Shown here: positions 24,264-33,767 of the stretch, one piece after another
Position numbering within the stretch: position 1 is the stretch's first letter
Layout of the letters: the number at the start of each line of letters is the position of its first letter
DNA from: Inhella gelatinilytica
Lineage (GTDB): Bacteria > Pseudomonadota > Gammaproteobacteria > Burkholderiales > Burkholderiaceae_C
Direction: 5' to 3'
Assembly: GCF_016093295.1 (NCBI RefSeq)
Contig: NZ_JAEDAL010000001.1
Span: forward strand, 620,001-684,000
DNA length: 64,000 nt
Translations under genes and position numbers: made by a program
The notes under the pieces: model-generated
Told to the model about the DNA's origin: nothing
The model's input: the letters and a program-made list of their open reading frames with translations, nothing else
Database searches by the model: none

Positions 24264-24593
24264 TCACATCCCCTCGGGCTCCTGCATCCACGTCGGAATG
24301 TCCCGCTGGGCGTGCAGCACACGCCACACATCCAGGTGCTCCGCCTGCTCGACGTAAAAAACCAAGTAGGGGTAGCGGGTCAAGGGCCAGGTGCGCAGGC
24401 CAGGCAGGTTGAGTTCGTGGGCGTAGCGCGGCGAGCCCGTGGCGCCATGACGGGCGATGTGGGCAAAGGCCGCCTCCAGTGCGTCGACAAAGCCCAGCGC
24501 CACCGCTTCGCCTGCCTCCTGTAGGTAGTGGGCAAGCGCCTCGTCAACGTCCCGGTTGGCCTGCTCACGCGGGATGACGGGCTTGGCCTTCAC
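24264..24593 (-). CDS. parE: ParE-type toxin of a type II toxin-antitoxin pair
   Basis: The 109-residue RelE/ParE-superfamily protein contains RDVDEALAHYLQEAG at the N-terminus, a helix LGFVDALEAAFAHIARH, then LPGLRTWPLTRYPYLVFYVEQ with the basic-aromatic strand of the fold, and DVWRVLHAQRDIP near the end. ParE toxins poison DNA gyrase; RelE toxins cut mRNA. Sequence favours the ParE side, paired with a ParD-like antitoxin. It overlaps the antitoxin gene by 4 bp and comes second, as is usual. Confidence 0.85.
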   Translation of the reverse strand: MKAKPVIPREQANRDVDEALAHYLQEAGEAVALGFVDALEAAFAHIARHGATGSPRYAHELNLPGLRTWPLTRYPYLVFYVEQAEHLDVWRVLHAQRDIPTWMQEPEGM

Positions 24594-24841
24594 TCTTGAG
24601 GACCGGCTTTGGCCAGCTTGCGCACCCGCTCTCGCAAGCCTTCGAAATAGGCTCCATCGGCGGGGGCCGCCGCCGCCGAGGCAGCGCCGGCCACCAGCAG
24701 GCTGCGCAGGTGTTGCCGGTCCTGGTCCTGGCGGATCAATTCGCGCACGTATTCGCTGCTCGTGCCATAGCCGCGCTGACGAACCTGCTCGTCCACAAAG
24801 GACTTCAGGCGATCAGGGAGAGAAATGTTCATCGTGCTCAT
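24590..24841 (-). CDS. parD: ParD-type antitoxin (ribbon-helix-helix)
   Basis: The 83-residue protein opens with MNISLPDRLKSFVDEQV and RGYGTSSEYVRELIRQDQD, the ribbon-helix-helix DNA-binding and dimer region of ParD. A C-terminal tail with YFEGLRERVRKLAKAG would wrap the toxin. It likely represses its own promoter in the upstream gap. Confidence 0.88.
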   Translation of the reverse strand: MSTMNISLPDRLKSFVDEQVRQRGYGTSSEYVRELIRQDQDRQHLRSLLVAGAASAAAAPADGAYFEGLRERVRKLAKAGPQE

Positions 24842-24906
24842 TGCGTCAGCCTAGGGCACCCGAGTCGGTTTGGCAAATTTTGGCAAACCACGCGCAAGCC
24901 ACAGGA

Positions 24907-25482
24907 TCACCGCCGGTACACCGGCCGCATCCCTTCACGCCCCGGCTGGGCGGTGAAGCCGGCGGACTCGAAGGCGGACGGGGTGCCGGTCCAGAGGAAC
25001 ACCGGCGCGGCTTGGGCTTGGTGGGGCTGGACGGGGTAGCCCTCGACGACGCGGGCACCTTGGGAGCAGGCCCAGTCGGCCGCCGCAGCCACCAGGCGGC
25101 CGGACAGGCCCTGACGGCGCCAGGGCTTGGCGATGAAAAGGCAGGTGATGGACCAGACGCCGGCTTCACCGGGTGCGGGCTTGAGCACGCGGCTGCGGCG
25201 GAAGTAGTCGTAGGCCTCGCGCGGGGCCACGGCGCACCAGCCCACGGCTTGGTCGCCTTGGTAGGCCAGCACGCCCAGCGGTGCCTGTTCGGCCCAGAGC
25301 GACTGCAGGGCGGCGCGGTTGCCCTCGCCCTTGTCGGCTTCGAATGCGGCACGCGGGCGGCGCCAGGTCATGCACCAACAGCCGCCGCAGGCGCCGCGCG
25401 CCCCAAAAAGGGTTTCCAGATCGGCCCAGGGGGCCTCGGTGGCCGGCACAAAGCGGCACGACGCGACGGCCGCTTCCGTCAC
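24907..25482 (-). CDS. GNAT-family acetyltransferase
   Basis: The 191-residue protein starts at a GTG overlapping the previous stop by 4 bp. It carries the GNAT strand ITCLFIAKPWRRQGLSGRLV (acetyl-CoA-binding RRQGLS) and an N-terminal Cys-rich stretch, RGACGGCWCMTW. The Cys-containing CWCMTWR pattern is shared by a group of bacterial GNATs with unknown substrates. It is the third gene of the proA unit. Confidence 0.75.
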   Translation of the reverse strand: MTEAAVASCRFVPATEAPWADLETLFGARGACGGCWCMTWRRPRAAFEADKGEGNRAALQSLWAEQAPLGVLAYQGDQAVGWCAVAPREAYDYFRRSRVLKPAPGEAGVWSITCLFIAKPWRRQGLSGRLVAAAADWACSQGARVVEGYPVQPHQAQAAPVFLWTGTPSAFESAGFTAQPGREGMRPVYRR

Positions 25483-26000
25483 CTTTCGGCCTCGCAGCGC
25501 ACGCGGCGGAAGGGGAATTCGATGCGCTTGAGCTGATCCTGACGCTGGCCCTCGATGTGGGCCAGCAAGCGATCCCCGCCCGCGCCGCGCGCCAAGGTGT
25601 AGCCGATGCGCTGGGGGAAGTCGTGCTGTGGGTTCTCGAACAGCACGGACTGTGCGGTCTGCTGCACCAGCCGGAAGGCCGCAGCCGGCTGCCGCGCCGG
25701 CAGGGCCCAGTACTCCAGGCCCCCGCCCGCGGCGGGGCGGATTTGCAGGTATTCGTGGTCCGCGGTACAGCCATTGCGCACGGTGCGGCTCATGCCCAGC
25801 AGGGTGCGCCCGGCCACCGGCATCCACTGCTCTTGGCTGCCGGCCTCGCCGCCCTCGCGCTGCCAGCAGCCGGCCAGCCATTGCAGGTCCGCCAGGGCGC
25901 GGGCGACCTCGTCGTCACCGGGCCCGCTCTGACCCGATGCGGGGCCCGCCAAAAGCAGGGCCAGGATCAGGGCCAGGCCAGGGGGAGAAAAGTGTTTCAT
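25479..26000 (-). CDS. DUF6265-like secreted protein
   Basis: The 173-residue protein has a signal peptide ([15 protein letters not shown]) and the DUF6265 pattern [10 protein letters not shown] near residue 38, [18 protein letters not shown], and later [15 protein letters not shown]. The family probably folds as a lipocalin-like barrel but has no known activity. I start it at the ATG at 26000, which overlaps the proA stop by 4 bp. A periplasmic barrel in a proline-synthesis unit looks incidental. Confidence 0.72.
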   Translation of the reverse strand: MKHFSPPGLALILALLLAGPASGQSGPGDDEVARALADLQWLAGCWQREGGEAGSQEQWMPVAGRTLLGMSRTVRNGCTADHEYLQIRPAAGGGLEYWALPARQPAAAFRLVQQTAQSVLFENPQHDFPQRIGYTLARGAGGDRLLAHIEGQRQDQLKRIEFPFRRVRCEAER

Positions 26001-27268
26001 GTCCGCACCTGCCCCTCGCCCAGCACGATCCATTTTTGGCTGGTCAAGCCCTCCAGCCCGACCGGGCCGCGGGCATGCAGTTTGTCGGTGCTGATGCCGA
26101 TCTCGGCCCCCAGGCCGTACTCGAAGCCATCGGCAAAGCGGGTGCTGGCGTTGACCATGACCGAGGCCGAGTCGACCTCGCGCAGGAAGCGCATCGCATG
26201 GCCATGGTGCTGGGTCAGGATGGTGTCGGTGTGGTGCGAGCCGTAGCGGTTGATGTGGGCGATGGCTTCGTCCAGTCCGCCCACCAGCTTGACGCTGATC
26301 TTGGTGTCCAGGTACTCGGCGGCCCAGTCCGCCTCGGTGGCAGGGAGCGCCCCGGGCAGCAGCGGCAGGCTCTCGGGGCAGGCGCGGAACTCGACGCCTT
26401 TGGGCGCCCAGCGTTCGGCCAGGCGCGGAAGAAAAGCCGCCGCCACGGCACGGTGCACCAAGAGGCTCTCGGTGGCATTGCAGGGGCTGACCTTTTGCGT
26501 CTTGGCGTTGTCCACCACGGTCAGGGCCATGGCCAGATCGGCGTGCTCGTCGACGTAGCAGTGGCAGTTGCCATCCAGGTGTTTGAGCACGGGCACCTTG
26601 GCCTCCGCAGCCACCCGCTCAATCAAGCCCTTGCCGCCGCGCGGGATGAGTAGGTCCAGGTGCTCGGTCGCGGTGCACATCCAGCTCACGGCAGCGCGGT
26701 CGGCATGCGGCACCAGTTGCACGGCCGCAGGCGGCAGGCCTGCCTCCTCGAGCGCCGCCTGCACCAGCGCCACCAGGGCGCGGTTGCTGGCCAGGGCCTC
26801 GGAGCCGCCGCGCAAGATGCAGGCGTTGCCGCTCTTGATGCCGAGACTGGCGACCTCGATGCTGACGTTGGGCCGGCTCTCGAACACCATGCCGAACACC
26901 CCGAGTGGCACGCGCATGCGGCCGACCTGGATGCCGCTCTCGCGGCGCGCCAGCTGACTGATTTCGCCCACGGGGTCGGGCAGGGCGGCGATTTGCTCAC
27001 AGCCCTGGGCCAAGGTTTCGAGGATGGCGGGCGTGAGGCGCAGCCGGTCCACCAGCGGGGCCTCCAGCCCGCGGGCTTGGGCTTGCGCCACATCCTGGGC
27101 ATTGGCCTCGGTCACCTGGGGCTGCGGCTGGCGCAAGCGGCGGGCCAGGGCCAGCAGGGCTTGGTTGCGGGCGGCGGTGGACGATGCGGCCAGCACGCGG
27201 CTGGCGGCACGCGACGCTTGGCCCAGCGTCTCCAATTCGGCAAACAAATCGACGAACAAGGCGGTCAT
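25997..27268 (-). CDS. proA: Gamma-glutamyl phosphate reductase
   Basis: The 423-residue enzyme reduces gamma-glutamyl phosphate to glutamate-5-semialdehyde with NADPH, the second step of proline synthesis. It shows [35 protein letters not shown] and the catalytic Cys in [12 protein letters not shown] (Cys263). Length matches ProA from other proteobacteria. proB is not adjacent, unlike in E. coli. Two small genes follow with 4-bp overlaps. Confidence 0.95.
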   Translation of the reverse strand: MTALFVDLFAELETLGQASRAASRVLAASSTAARNQALLALARRLRQPQPQVTEANAQDVAQAQARGLEAPLVDRLRLTPAILETLAQGCEQIAALPDPVGEISQLARRESGIQVGRMRVPLGVFGMVFESRPNVSIEVASLGIKSGNACILRGGSEALASNRALVALVQAALEEAGLPPAAVQLVPHADRAAVSWMCTATEHLDLLIPRGGKGLIERVAAEAKVPVLKHLDGNCHCYVDEHADLAMALTVVDNAKTQKVSPCNATESLLVHRAVAAAFLPRLAERWAPKGVEFRACPESLPLLPGALPATEADWAAEYLDTKISVKLVGGLDEAIAHINRYGSHHTDTILTQHHGHAMRFLREVDSASVMVNASTRFADGFEYGLGAEIGISTDKLHARGPVGLEGLTSQKWIVLGEGQVRT

Positions 27269-27298
27269 GGGCCGATTGTCCGGGGAGCCAGCAGGCCC

Positions 27299-29143
27299 TC
27301 AGCCTTCGACGATGGGCAACTCGAGTTCGAAGAAGAACCGGCTGCCCTCTCCCGGCGTGCTGGACACCTGGATCTGGCCGCCCATCAAACGCACCAACTG
27401 CTGGCTGATGGACAGTCCCAGGCCGCTGCCTTCGCGCCGGCGGGGCCCCTCCCCGACCTGCTCAAACGGCTTGAACAAGCGCTCGCGCTGCACTTCGTCC
27501 ATGCCCGGGCCACTGTCCTCGACCTCGATGGCGAAGCGCGCCGAGTGTGCAGTGGAGGGCAAATTTCTCACGGACAAGCGCACAAAGCCCCGATCGGTGA
27601 ACTTCACGGCGTTGGAGAGCAGGTTGAGCAGCACCTGCCGCAAGCGCTGCCCGTCCACCATGACGCGATCGGGCAGGTGCTCGTCCAGCACCAGGCTGTA
27701 GTGCAAGCCTTTTTGCTCGGCGCGGGGGCGCACGATGGCGCTGGAGAGCTCCAACAGCGAGCGCATCTGCACCACCTGCGGCTGCAACTGCACCCGACCG
27801 GCCTCGACGGCCGCCATGTCCAACAGGTCGTTGATCAGAGCCAGCAGGTGTTCACCGCTCTCCTGGATCAGGGCCAGCTTGCGGCGCACCTCAGGGCTGA
27901 GGCTGAGATCCAGGTTCAACAGTTGCGAAAACCCGAGGATCGCATTCAAGGGGGTACGGAACTCGTGACTCATGGTGGCCAAGAAGCGGCTCTTGGCCAG
28001 GCTGGCGGCCTCAGCCCGTTGCTTGGCTTCCACCAGTTCCGCCGTACGGGCGGCCACCAGTTCCTCCAACTGTTCGCGGTGCGCGCTGAGTTCTTGTTCA
28101 GCCCGGCGGCGCTCGGTGATGTCGATGGCCAGCCCTTCCACACGGAGCAAGCCTTGGTCCCCCCGCACCCGGTGCAACGAGAGCTCCAACCACAGCGGCT
28201 TGCCCGCCAGGGTGCGGATCTGAATCGGCCAGCGTTGCACGCCTTGGGGCTGAACCGCCAGCGCTTCAATCAGGGGCGGCCAATCGTCGCGGTTCAGGTG
28301 CATCAGGCGGAACACTGAGCGCGTGCGCGCCAACGCAGCCTCCGACGACGCAAACCCCAGCATGTGGGCCAGCGCCTTGTTCAGATCGAGCAGACGACCG
28401 CGCGAGTCCATCTGAAAAATGCCCTCGCTGGCGTTTTCAAACAGGCTGCGATAGCGGGCCTCGCTTTGCCGGAGGCGGTCGGTGGCGCCCGCGAGCTGCT
28501 CGCTCATGCGGTTGAACTGACCCGTCAACTCCCCGAGCTCGCCTTCCCCCGGAGGCTCCACCCGAATGCCCAGTTCACCCTGGGCGACGCGCCGCGCCAT
28601 TTCCCCGAGGCGGACCACGGGGCCGCGTACCAGCAAGGTGACCCAGCCGTAGCACCCGACCACCAGGGTGGTCAGCACGGCGGTCAACACCCCCGTGAAA
28701 AAGCGCTGATTGGCCTGCAATTCAGCGTCAATGGCGGCAGTGCTCACCACCAAGCGGGCCTGCCCGACGATGCTGCTGTCCGGCGCCTGCCCGTGCACGA
28801 TGTCAAACCGCCGCTCAATCAGCGTGCCTTGTGTCGCGCCTTCGCGCAGGCGGCGCAGGGGCTTGGACCCCAAGCCCACCGGCTGCACCTCCACGCTGTG
28901 CACCTCGGGGTCACTCATCAAGGTGTCCAGCAACGCCCCAGCCACCAGCAGGTCAAGGTTCCACAGCGGGGTGGCCAAGCCATTGGCCGCCACCGCTGCC
29001 AAGCGCATCTGCCGCGCCTCCAGGCCCTGGCGCAGCTTGCGCGCCTCACCGCTGGACCACAGGCCCAGCCCCACCAGACCGATGACAGCCGCCGCCAGGG
29101 TCAAGCCCAGCGCCAGCCGGAAGCGAAGGCTCTTGCCGATCAC
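27299..29143 (-). CDS. Membrane sensor histidine kinase with HAMP and PAS
   Basis: The 614-residue kinase has two membrane helices (about 8-30 and 150-172) around a periplasmic domain of about 120 residues. HAMP lies at about 172-225, PAS at about 228-345, and a short coiled coil precedes HisKA with FLATMSHEFRTPLN (His393). The HATPase domain has NLLSNAVKFTD, VEDSGPGMDE, FKPFEQVGEG and GSGLGLSISQQL. No receiver domain is attached and no response regulator gene is next to it, so it is an orphan. It follows topB on the same strand: its start codon abuts the topB stop within 1 bp. The signal sensed is unknown. Confidence 0.9.
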   Translation of the reverse strand: MIGKSLRFRLALGLTLAAAVIGLVGLGLWSSGEARKLRQGLEARQMRLAAVAANGLATPLWNLDLLVAGALLDTLMSDPEVHSVEVQPVGLGSKPLRRLREGATQGTLIERRFDIVHGQAPDSSIVGQARLVVSTAAIDAELQANQRFFTGVLTAVLTTLVVGCYGWVTLLVRGPVVRLGEMARRVAQGELGIRVEPPGEGELGELTGQFNRMSEQLAGATDRLRQSEARYRSLFENASEGIFQMDSRGRLLDLNKALAHMLGFASSEAALARTRSVFRLMHLNRDDWPPLIEALAVQPQGVQRWPIQIRTLAGKPLWLELSLHRVRGDQGLLRVEGLAIDITERRRAEQELSAHREQLEELVAARTAELVEAKQRAEAASLAKSRFLATMSHEFRTPLNAILGFSQLLNLDLSLSPEVRRKLALIQESGEHLLALINDLLDMAAVEAGRVQLQPQVVQMRSLLELSSAIVRPRAEQKGLHYSLVLDEHLPDRVMVDGQRLRQVLLNLLSNAVKFTDRGFVRLSVRNLPSTAHSARFAIEVEDSGPGMDEVQRERLFKPFEQVGEGPRRREGSGLGLSISQQLVRLMGGQIQVSSTPGEGSRFFFELELPIVEG

Positions 29144-31678
29144 TCAGGCACTCTTTTTGGCCGCCGTCTTGCGCGGGGCCCTCGGCGCACGGGGTTCGAA
29201 CTCAAAGTTCACCTTGCCCGCCTTGGCATCCCAGACGAGTTTGGCTTTGAACTTGCGTCGCGTGCGGTTGGAAACAAAGTTTTCCAAGAAGTCGGTCCCC
29301 CCCTCGTGCAGCAACTTGCCCATCTGCGTGGGCTCGATGGGCTGCGTCAGGATGATCTTGCCACTCTTGAAGTCACAAGTGACATGCTGACCGACCGAAT
29401 GCTCGCACACATAGTTGCTGCCGTGTTCGTAAACGTGGCCCTTGCACTTGGGGCAGGCGCCCAGGGCCGTCTGGGCACTGAAATCCACCGGCGTGCCGTC
29501 GTCTTGGCTCTTGTCATCACCAAAGTCGAACTCGAGGCGCCAGTTTTTGATCTCCTCGTCAAAGATCAGTTGCAGCTCGGCCGTGAACGGGCGCCCCATG
29601 CGTGAGCGGAAGCCTTCGAGCGGGCCGATGTGCTTGTCCTGGATGAACTGTTCCACCTCGGCCAGCTCAAAGCTGCGTCCGCCCGGGATCTTGGTGATGG
29701 AGAACTCACAGGCCGTACACGCAAAGCGACGGTAGTTTTCCTTCACCACGCCGCCACAGTTCGGGCAGGGCGTGGTGAGGGTGGCGTAGTCGCCCGGGAT
29801 GGTGTCGCGGTCGTAGCTCTTGGCCTTGGCCACCACCCGCTCGGCCATCTTGGCAATGGCCGCCATGAAGTCTTCGCGGCTGAGCTTGCCCTTCTCCATT
29901 TGTGAGAGCTCGTACTCCCACTGGCCGGTGAGCTCGGGCTGGGTCAGTTCCTCCACCTCCAGGCCGCGCAAGAGCGTCATGAGCTGGAAGGCCTTGGCGG
30001 TGGGGATGAGGTCGCGCCCCTCGCGCAGCATGTATTTCTCGGTCAGCAGGCCTTCGATGATGCTGGCGCGCGTCGCCGGCGTCCCCAGGCCACGCTCGGC
30101 CATGGCATCGCGGAGCTCATCGTCGTCCACCAGCTTGCCCGCGCCTTCCATCGCGGCCAGCAAGGTGGCTTCGTTGTAACGCGCCGGGGGCTTGGTTTGC
30201 AGGCCCTTGACGTCCACCGACTCGGTGCGCACTTTCTCGCCCGCACGCACCGCCGTGAGCAGGGCTTCGTCGTCTTGGGCTTCTTTGCCGAACACCGCCT
30301 GCCAACCCGGATTGACCAACACCTTGCCCGTGGTTTGGAAGCTGTGCAGCCCGACCTGCGAAATGCGCGTGGTGACTTGGTACTCGGCCGGCGGAAAGAA
30401 CACGGCGAGGAAGCGCTTGACCACCAACTCGTAGAGCTTGGCCTCGGCCTCGCTCAAACTGCCTGGCGCTTGCAGCGTGGGGATGATGGCAAAGTGGTCG
30501 CTGACCTTGCTGTTGTCAAAGACCTTCTTGGTGGGTTTGATCCAGCCGTTCTTCAGCAGCGTGGCGGCGTGCACGCCCAGACCGGCGGGGTTGGCATCGC
30601 GCAGCATCTCGGCCGTTTGCTGGGCCACCTGCAGGTAGTCCTCCGGCAAATGGCGGCTGTCGGTCCGCGGGTAGGTCAGGGCCTTGTGTTTTTCGTAGAG
30701 CGCCTGCGCCAGGGCCAGCGTGGTTTTGGCCGAGAAACCAAAGCGCCCGTTGGCTTCGCGCTGCAGGCTGGTCAGGTCGAACAGGCCCGGGCTGGCTTGG
30801 GTGGTGGGTTTGCTCTCTTCCGTCACCGTGGCGGGCTGGCCCTTGACGGCCGCCGCGATGGACTCGGCCATGGTGCGGTTCCAGAGCCGGTCGGCCCGCG
30901 CATCCCCGTCCTCGCCCTTCTTGAAGTGGGGGTCGATCCACTTGCCTTCGTATTGGCCGGCGATGGCATCGAAGGTGGCGCGCACCTCCCAGTAGTCGCG
31001 GGCCACGTGCTTGCGGATTTTTTCTTCGCGCTCCACCACGATAGAGAGCGTCGGCGTTTGCACCCGGCCCACGGTGGTGAGGAAGAAGCCACCGTCGCGC
31101 GAATTGAAGGCCGTCATGGCGCGCGTGCCGTTGATGCCCACCAGCCAATCGGCCTCGGAGCGGCAGCGGGCGGCGTCGGCCAGCGGCAGCAGTTCCGCAT
31201 CCGAGCGCAGCTTGGAAAAACCCTGACGGATGGCTTCGGGCGTCATGCTCTGCAGCCACAGCCGCTGCACAGACTTTTCAAACTTGCCGCGTGCGGGTTG
31301 CGCGTACTGCACGATCAAGCGAAAGATCAGCTCCCCTTCGCGGCCCGCGTCACAGGCGTTGATCAAGGTGTCGACGTCTTTGCGGCGAATCAGCTTGACC
31401 AGCGCATTGAGCCGGCTCTTGCTCTTGTCGATGGGCTGCAGGTCAAAGTGCGACGGAATCACCGGCAGGTTGGCAAAGCTCCACTTGCCGCGCTTGGGGT
31501 CCACGCCCTCCGGCGCGGCGATCTCCACCAAGTGACCCACGGCGGACGACACGATGTAACGCTCGTTCTCGTGGAACTCATCGTGCTTCTCAAATTTGCC
31601 CGACACGGGCGTCAGGGCCCGCACGATGTCCAGCGCAACAGAAGGCTTCTCGGCAATGACCAGGGTTTTTAACGTCAT
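29144..31678 (-). CDS. topB: DNA topoisomerase III
   Basis: The 844-residue type IA topoisomerase has the TOPRIM domain at the N-terminus (LVIAEKPSVA; DAGREGE at 110-116) and the catalytic Tyr in LTYPRTDSRHLP (Tyr336). A C-terminal CPNC...CTAC zinc ribbon precedes a second Cys-containing repeat (CPKCKGHVYE), and the tail is Lys-rich. It decatenates single-stranded regions and works with RecQ-type helicases. The ATG at 31678 begins the conserved N-terminus. It is divergent from the SET gene, and the gap holds a long alternating purine-pyrimidine tract. Confidence 0.95.
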   Translation of the reverse strand: MTLKTLVIAEKPSVALDIVRALTPVSGKFEKHDEFHENERYIVSSAVGHLVEIAAPEGVDPKRGKWSFANLPVIPSHFDLQPIDKSKSRLNALVKLIRRKDVDTLINACDAGREGELIFRLIVQYAQPARGKFEKSVQRLWLQSMTPEAIRQGFSKLRSDAELLPLADAARCRSEADWLVGINGTRAMTAFNSRDGGFFLTTVGRVQTPTLSIVVEREEKIRKHVARDYWEVRATFDAIAGQYEGKWIDPHFKKGEDGDARADRLWNRTMAESIAAAVKGQPATVTEESKPTTQASPGLFDLTSLQREANGRFGFSAKTTLALAQALYEKHKALTYPRTDSRHLPEDYLQVAQQTAEMLRDANPAGLGVHAATLLKNGWIKPTKKVFDNSKVSDHFAIIPTLQAPGSLSEAEAKLYELVVKRFLAVFFPPAEYQVTTRISQVGLHSFQTTGKVLVNPGWQAVFGKEAQDDEALLTAVRAGEKVRTESVDVKGLQTKPPARYNEATLLAAMEGAGKLVDDDELRDAMAERGLGTPATRASIIEGLLTEKYMLREGRDLIPTAKAFQLMTLLRGLEVEELTQPELTGQWEYELSQMEKGKLSREDFMAAIAKMAERVVAKAKSYDRDTIPGDYATLTTPCPNCGGVVKENYRRFACTACEFSITKIPGGRSFELAEVEQFIQDKHIGPLEGFRSRMGRPFTAELQLIFDEEIKNWRLEFDFGDDKSQDDGTPVDFSAQTALGACPKCKGHVYEHGSNYVCEHSVGQHVTCDFKSGKIILTQPIEPTQMGKLLHEGGTDFLENFVSNRTRRKFKAKLVWDAKAGKVNFEFEPRAPRAPRKTAAKKSA

Positions 31679-31726
31679 GGATTCTTCTTGGGTGATCAAA
31701 AGGCGGGTGCACAATGCGCGCCGCCT

Positions 31727-31765
31727 CGCGTACGCGCGCACCCACACGTATGTGCACGCGCGCGC
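31727..31765. repeat. Alternating purine-pyrimidine tract (Z-DNA candidate)
   Basis: Bases 31727-31741 and 31743-31765 are two perfectly alternating purine-pyrimidine runs of 15 and 23 bases, separated by one out-of-phase C. They are made mostly of CG, CA and TG steps, the best B-to-Z formers. The tract lies in the 99-bp gap between divergent topB and the SET gene. Confidence 0.6.
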
Positions 31766-31777
31766 CCTCGAATATTC

Positions 31778-32269
31778 ATGATACGAATCTCGCCGATGTC
31801 CCCTCGCGCCGTCTCGTCTTCACGCCGCGTTCAGGTTCGCCGCTCCGGCGTGCATGGGCGTGGGGTGTTTGTGACCCAGCCCATTGGCGCTGGAGAGCGC
31901 ATCCTCGAGTACCGGGGCGAGCGCATCAGCAACGACGAGGCCGCCCGGCGCCACCCCGCCAACCCCAACGACCCCAACCACACCTTTTATTTCTCGCTGG
32001 AATCCGGCGACGTGATCGACGGCCGCATTCAGGGCAACAGCGCCAAGTGGATCAACCACAGCTGCGCCCCCAATTGCGAGGCCGAAGAAGTCCGCGGCCG
32101 CGTTTACATCTTTGCGCTGCGCAACCTCGAACCTGGTGAAGAGCTGTTCTACGACTACCACCTGAGCGTGGAAGAACGCCAAACCGCACGACTCAAGCGC
32201 GAGTACGCCTGCTGCTGTGGGGCCACCGAGTGCCGCGGCACCTTGCTCTACCCCAAGAAGCGCCGATGA
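31778..32269 (+). CDS. SET-domain protein-lysine methyltransferase
   Basis: The 163-residue protein is essentially one SET domain plus post-SET Cys region. RRSGVHGRGVFVTQPIGAGE opens it, NHTFYFSL follows, then the SAM/active-site core WINHSCAPNCEAEEVRG and GEELFYDYHLS. The end, YACCCGATECRGTL, supplies the post-SET cysteines. SET enzymes transfer methyl groups to protein Lys; bacterial targets are mostly unknown. The start could be 31778 or the ATG at 31796; neither has a clear ribosome site. birA follows with a 4-bp overlap. Confidence 0.88.
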   Translation: MIRISPMSPRAVSSSRRVQVRRSGVHGRGVFVTQPIGAGERILEYRGERISNDEAARRHPANPNDPNHTFYFSLESGDVIDGRIQGNSAKWINHSCAPNCEAEEVRGRVYIFALRNLEPGEELFYDYHLSVEERQTARLKREYACCCGATECRGTLLYPKKRR

Positions 32270-33039
32270 CGCCCGCACTGGATTGGGCCCTGCCGGCCCT
32301 GGCCCGGGCCCTGGGCCCCGCGGTGGAGCTGCACTGGCAGCCGCGTTGCGGCTCAACCAACACCGAACTACTGGACGCCCTGCGTGCAGGCCTCGCCCAC
32401 CCGCGCCTGCTGGTGGCCGAGCAACAAGACGCGGGTCGGGGCCGGCTGGGCCGCGCCTGGCAAAGCTGGCCGGGCCATTCGCTGACGTTTTCTGTTGCCT
32501 GGCCTTGGACGGGCGCCCCGCTGGACGGCCTTTCCCTCGCGGTGGGGGTGGCCCTGGTTCAGGCCCTGGACCCCCGGTTGCGTTTGAAATGGCCCAACGA
32601 CCTGTGGTGGCAGCAGCGCAAGCTGGGCGGCATCCTGATTGAGACCGTGGGCCAGGGCGGCTTGCCGCGCGGTGTGGTGATCGGCGTGGGTCTGAACGTC
32701 GTCCCCCCCGAATCCGACCCTGGGCAACCGGCCGCCGGCCTTCAGGAGCTGGACCCCACCTGGACCGCCCCCCGCGCCCTGGCCGCCGCCACCCCAGCCC
32801 TCACACGCCTGTTGGACTGCTGGCCCGCCCAGGGCTGGGCGCACTGGCTGCCGCAGTTTGAGGCGGTGGATGGGCTGCGAGGCGCCGCCGTGCGCTGCGG
32901 CACCTTGGAAGGCCAGGCCGAAGGTGTGGACGCCTCGGGCGCTCTGCGCTTGCGGGACGCCCACAATCGCCTCCACACCGTCGCCTCGGGTGAAGCCCAG
33001 GTGCGCCTTGCCCCGCCCCCTTCGGAGGTTCCGTGCTGA
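32266..33039 (+). CDS. birA: Biotin--[acetyl-CoA-carboxylase] ligase (short, no HTH)
   Basis: The 257-residue enzyme activates biotin to biotinyl-AMP and attaches it to the carboxyl carrier protein. It has the biotinyl-AMP loop DAGRGRLGRAW, the strand RLKWPNDLWW and RKLGGILIET. It lacks the N-terminal HTH of E. coli BirA, so it cannot repress biotin genes by that route. It starts at an ATG overlapping the SET stop and itself overlaps the next gene by 7 bp. Confidence 0.92.
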   Translation: MTPALDWALPALARALGPAVELHWQPRCGSTNTELLDALRAGLAHPRLLVAEQQDAGRGRLGRAWQSWPGHSLTFSVAWPWTGAPLDGLSLAVGVALVQALDPRLRLKWPNDLWWQQRKLGGILIETVGQGGLPRGVVIGVGLNVVPPESDPGQPAAGLQELDPTWTAPRALAAATPALTRLLDCWPAQGWAHWLPQFEAVDGLRGAAVRCGTLEGQAEGVDASGALRLRDAHNRLHTVASGEAQVRLAPPPSEVPC

Positions 33040-33752
33040 GAATCTTGCTTCTCCTCGCCCTGGTGGCGGCCAATGGCTGGATGTGGGCCTGGGGCCAAGG
33101 CTTTTGGGGACCGGCGCCCGGTGAGGGGCAGCGGGAACCCGAGCGACTCGCCGCCCAGCTCCATCCCGAACGCCTCAAGCTCATCGAGCCCAAAAAGGCC
33201 GAAGCCCTGCGCAAGGCCCCCCCCCTGTGCCGGCTGCTCGGCCCGTTCGCGGACGACACGGCCTGGCAAGCGGCCGAAGCCACGCTCACCGCCGAATTGA
33301 ACTTGCCCGCAGGTCAGTGGGCCCACGAAACCCATGAACTGCCCGCTCAATGGGGCCTGCTGACCCGCGCGGCCACCAATCCGGCGGATCTGGAGCGCAA
33401 GCGCACTGTGGTGGAGCGGGCCTTGCTAAAGCCGCAGAACTTTGTCGCGCCCCAGGAACAGAGCACCAGCCTGCTGCTGAGCCGGCACGATAGCGAGGCA
33501 GCAGCAGACACCGAACTCGCTCGCCTGCGCGACACCCGTAACTTGCGCGGTCTGCGTGTGCTGCAACTGCGCGGGCCGCAGACCCAGCACTGGCTGCGCG
33601 TGCTCGCCTGGCCCGCCAACAAACTGCAAGCCAAGCACGAGGCCTGGGGGGGTGGCCCGCAGCCCTGCCGCGCCAAGCCCGCGCAGGACGCCGCATCAGC
33701 GGCCTCCGCGGCATCACCGGCGTCGGCAGCTTCGGCCGCCTCAGCACCTTGA
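33033..33752 (+). CDS. Uncharacterised membrane-anchored protein
   Basis: The 239-residue protein starts at a GTG with GGAGG upstream, overlapping birA by 7 bp. A single N-terminal helix (LRILLLLALVAANGWMWAWG) is followed by a probably periplasmic part: AQLHPERLKLIEPKKAEAL, one Cys (PPLCRLLGPF) and WQAAEATLTA. The layout of strand-helix units LGPF and RTNLRGLRVLQ-type segments recalls SPOR-like domains but I cannot confirm it. The last 25 residues are Ala/Ser repeats. Burkholderiales often have such a gene after birA. Confidence 0.6.
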   Translation: MLRILLLLALVAANGWMWAWGQGFWGPAPGEGQREPERLAAQLHPERLKLIEPKKAEALRKAPPLCRLLGPFADDTAWQAAEATLTAELNLPAGQWAHETHELPAQWGLLTRAATNPADLERKRTVVERALLKPQNFVAPQEQSTSLLLSRHDSEAAADTELARLRDTRNLRGLRVLQLRGPQTQHWLRVLAWPANKLQAKHEAWGGGPQPCRAKPAQDAASAASAASPASAASAASAP

Positions 33753-33767
33753 AGCAGGGAGCCCGAC

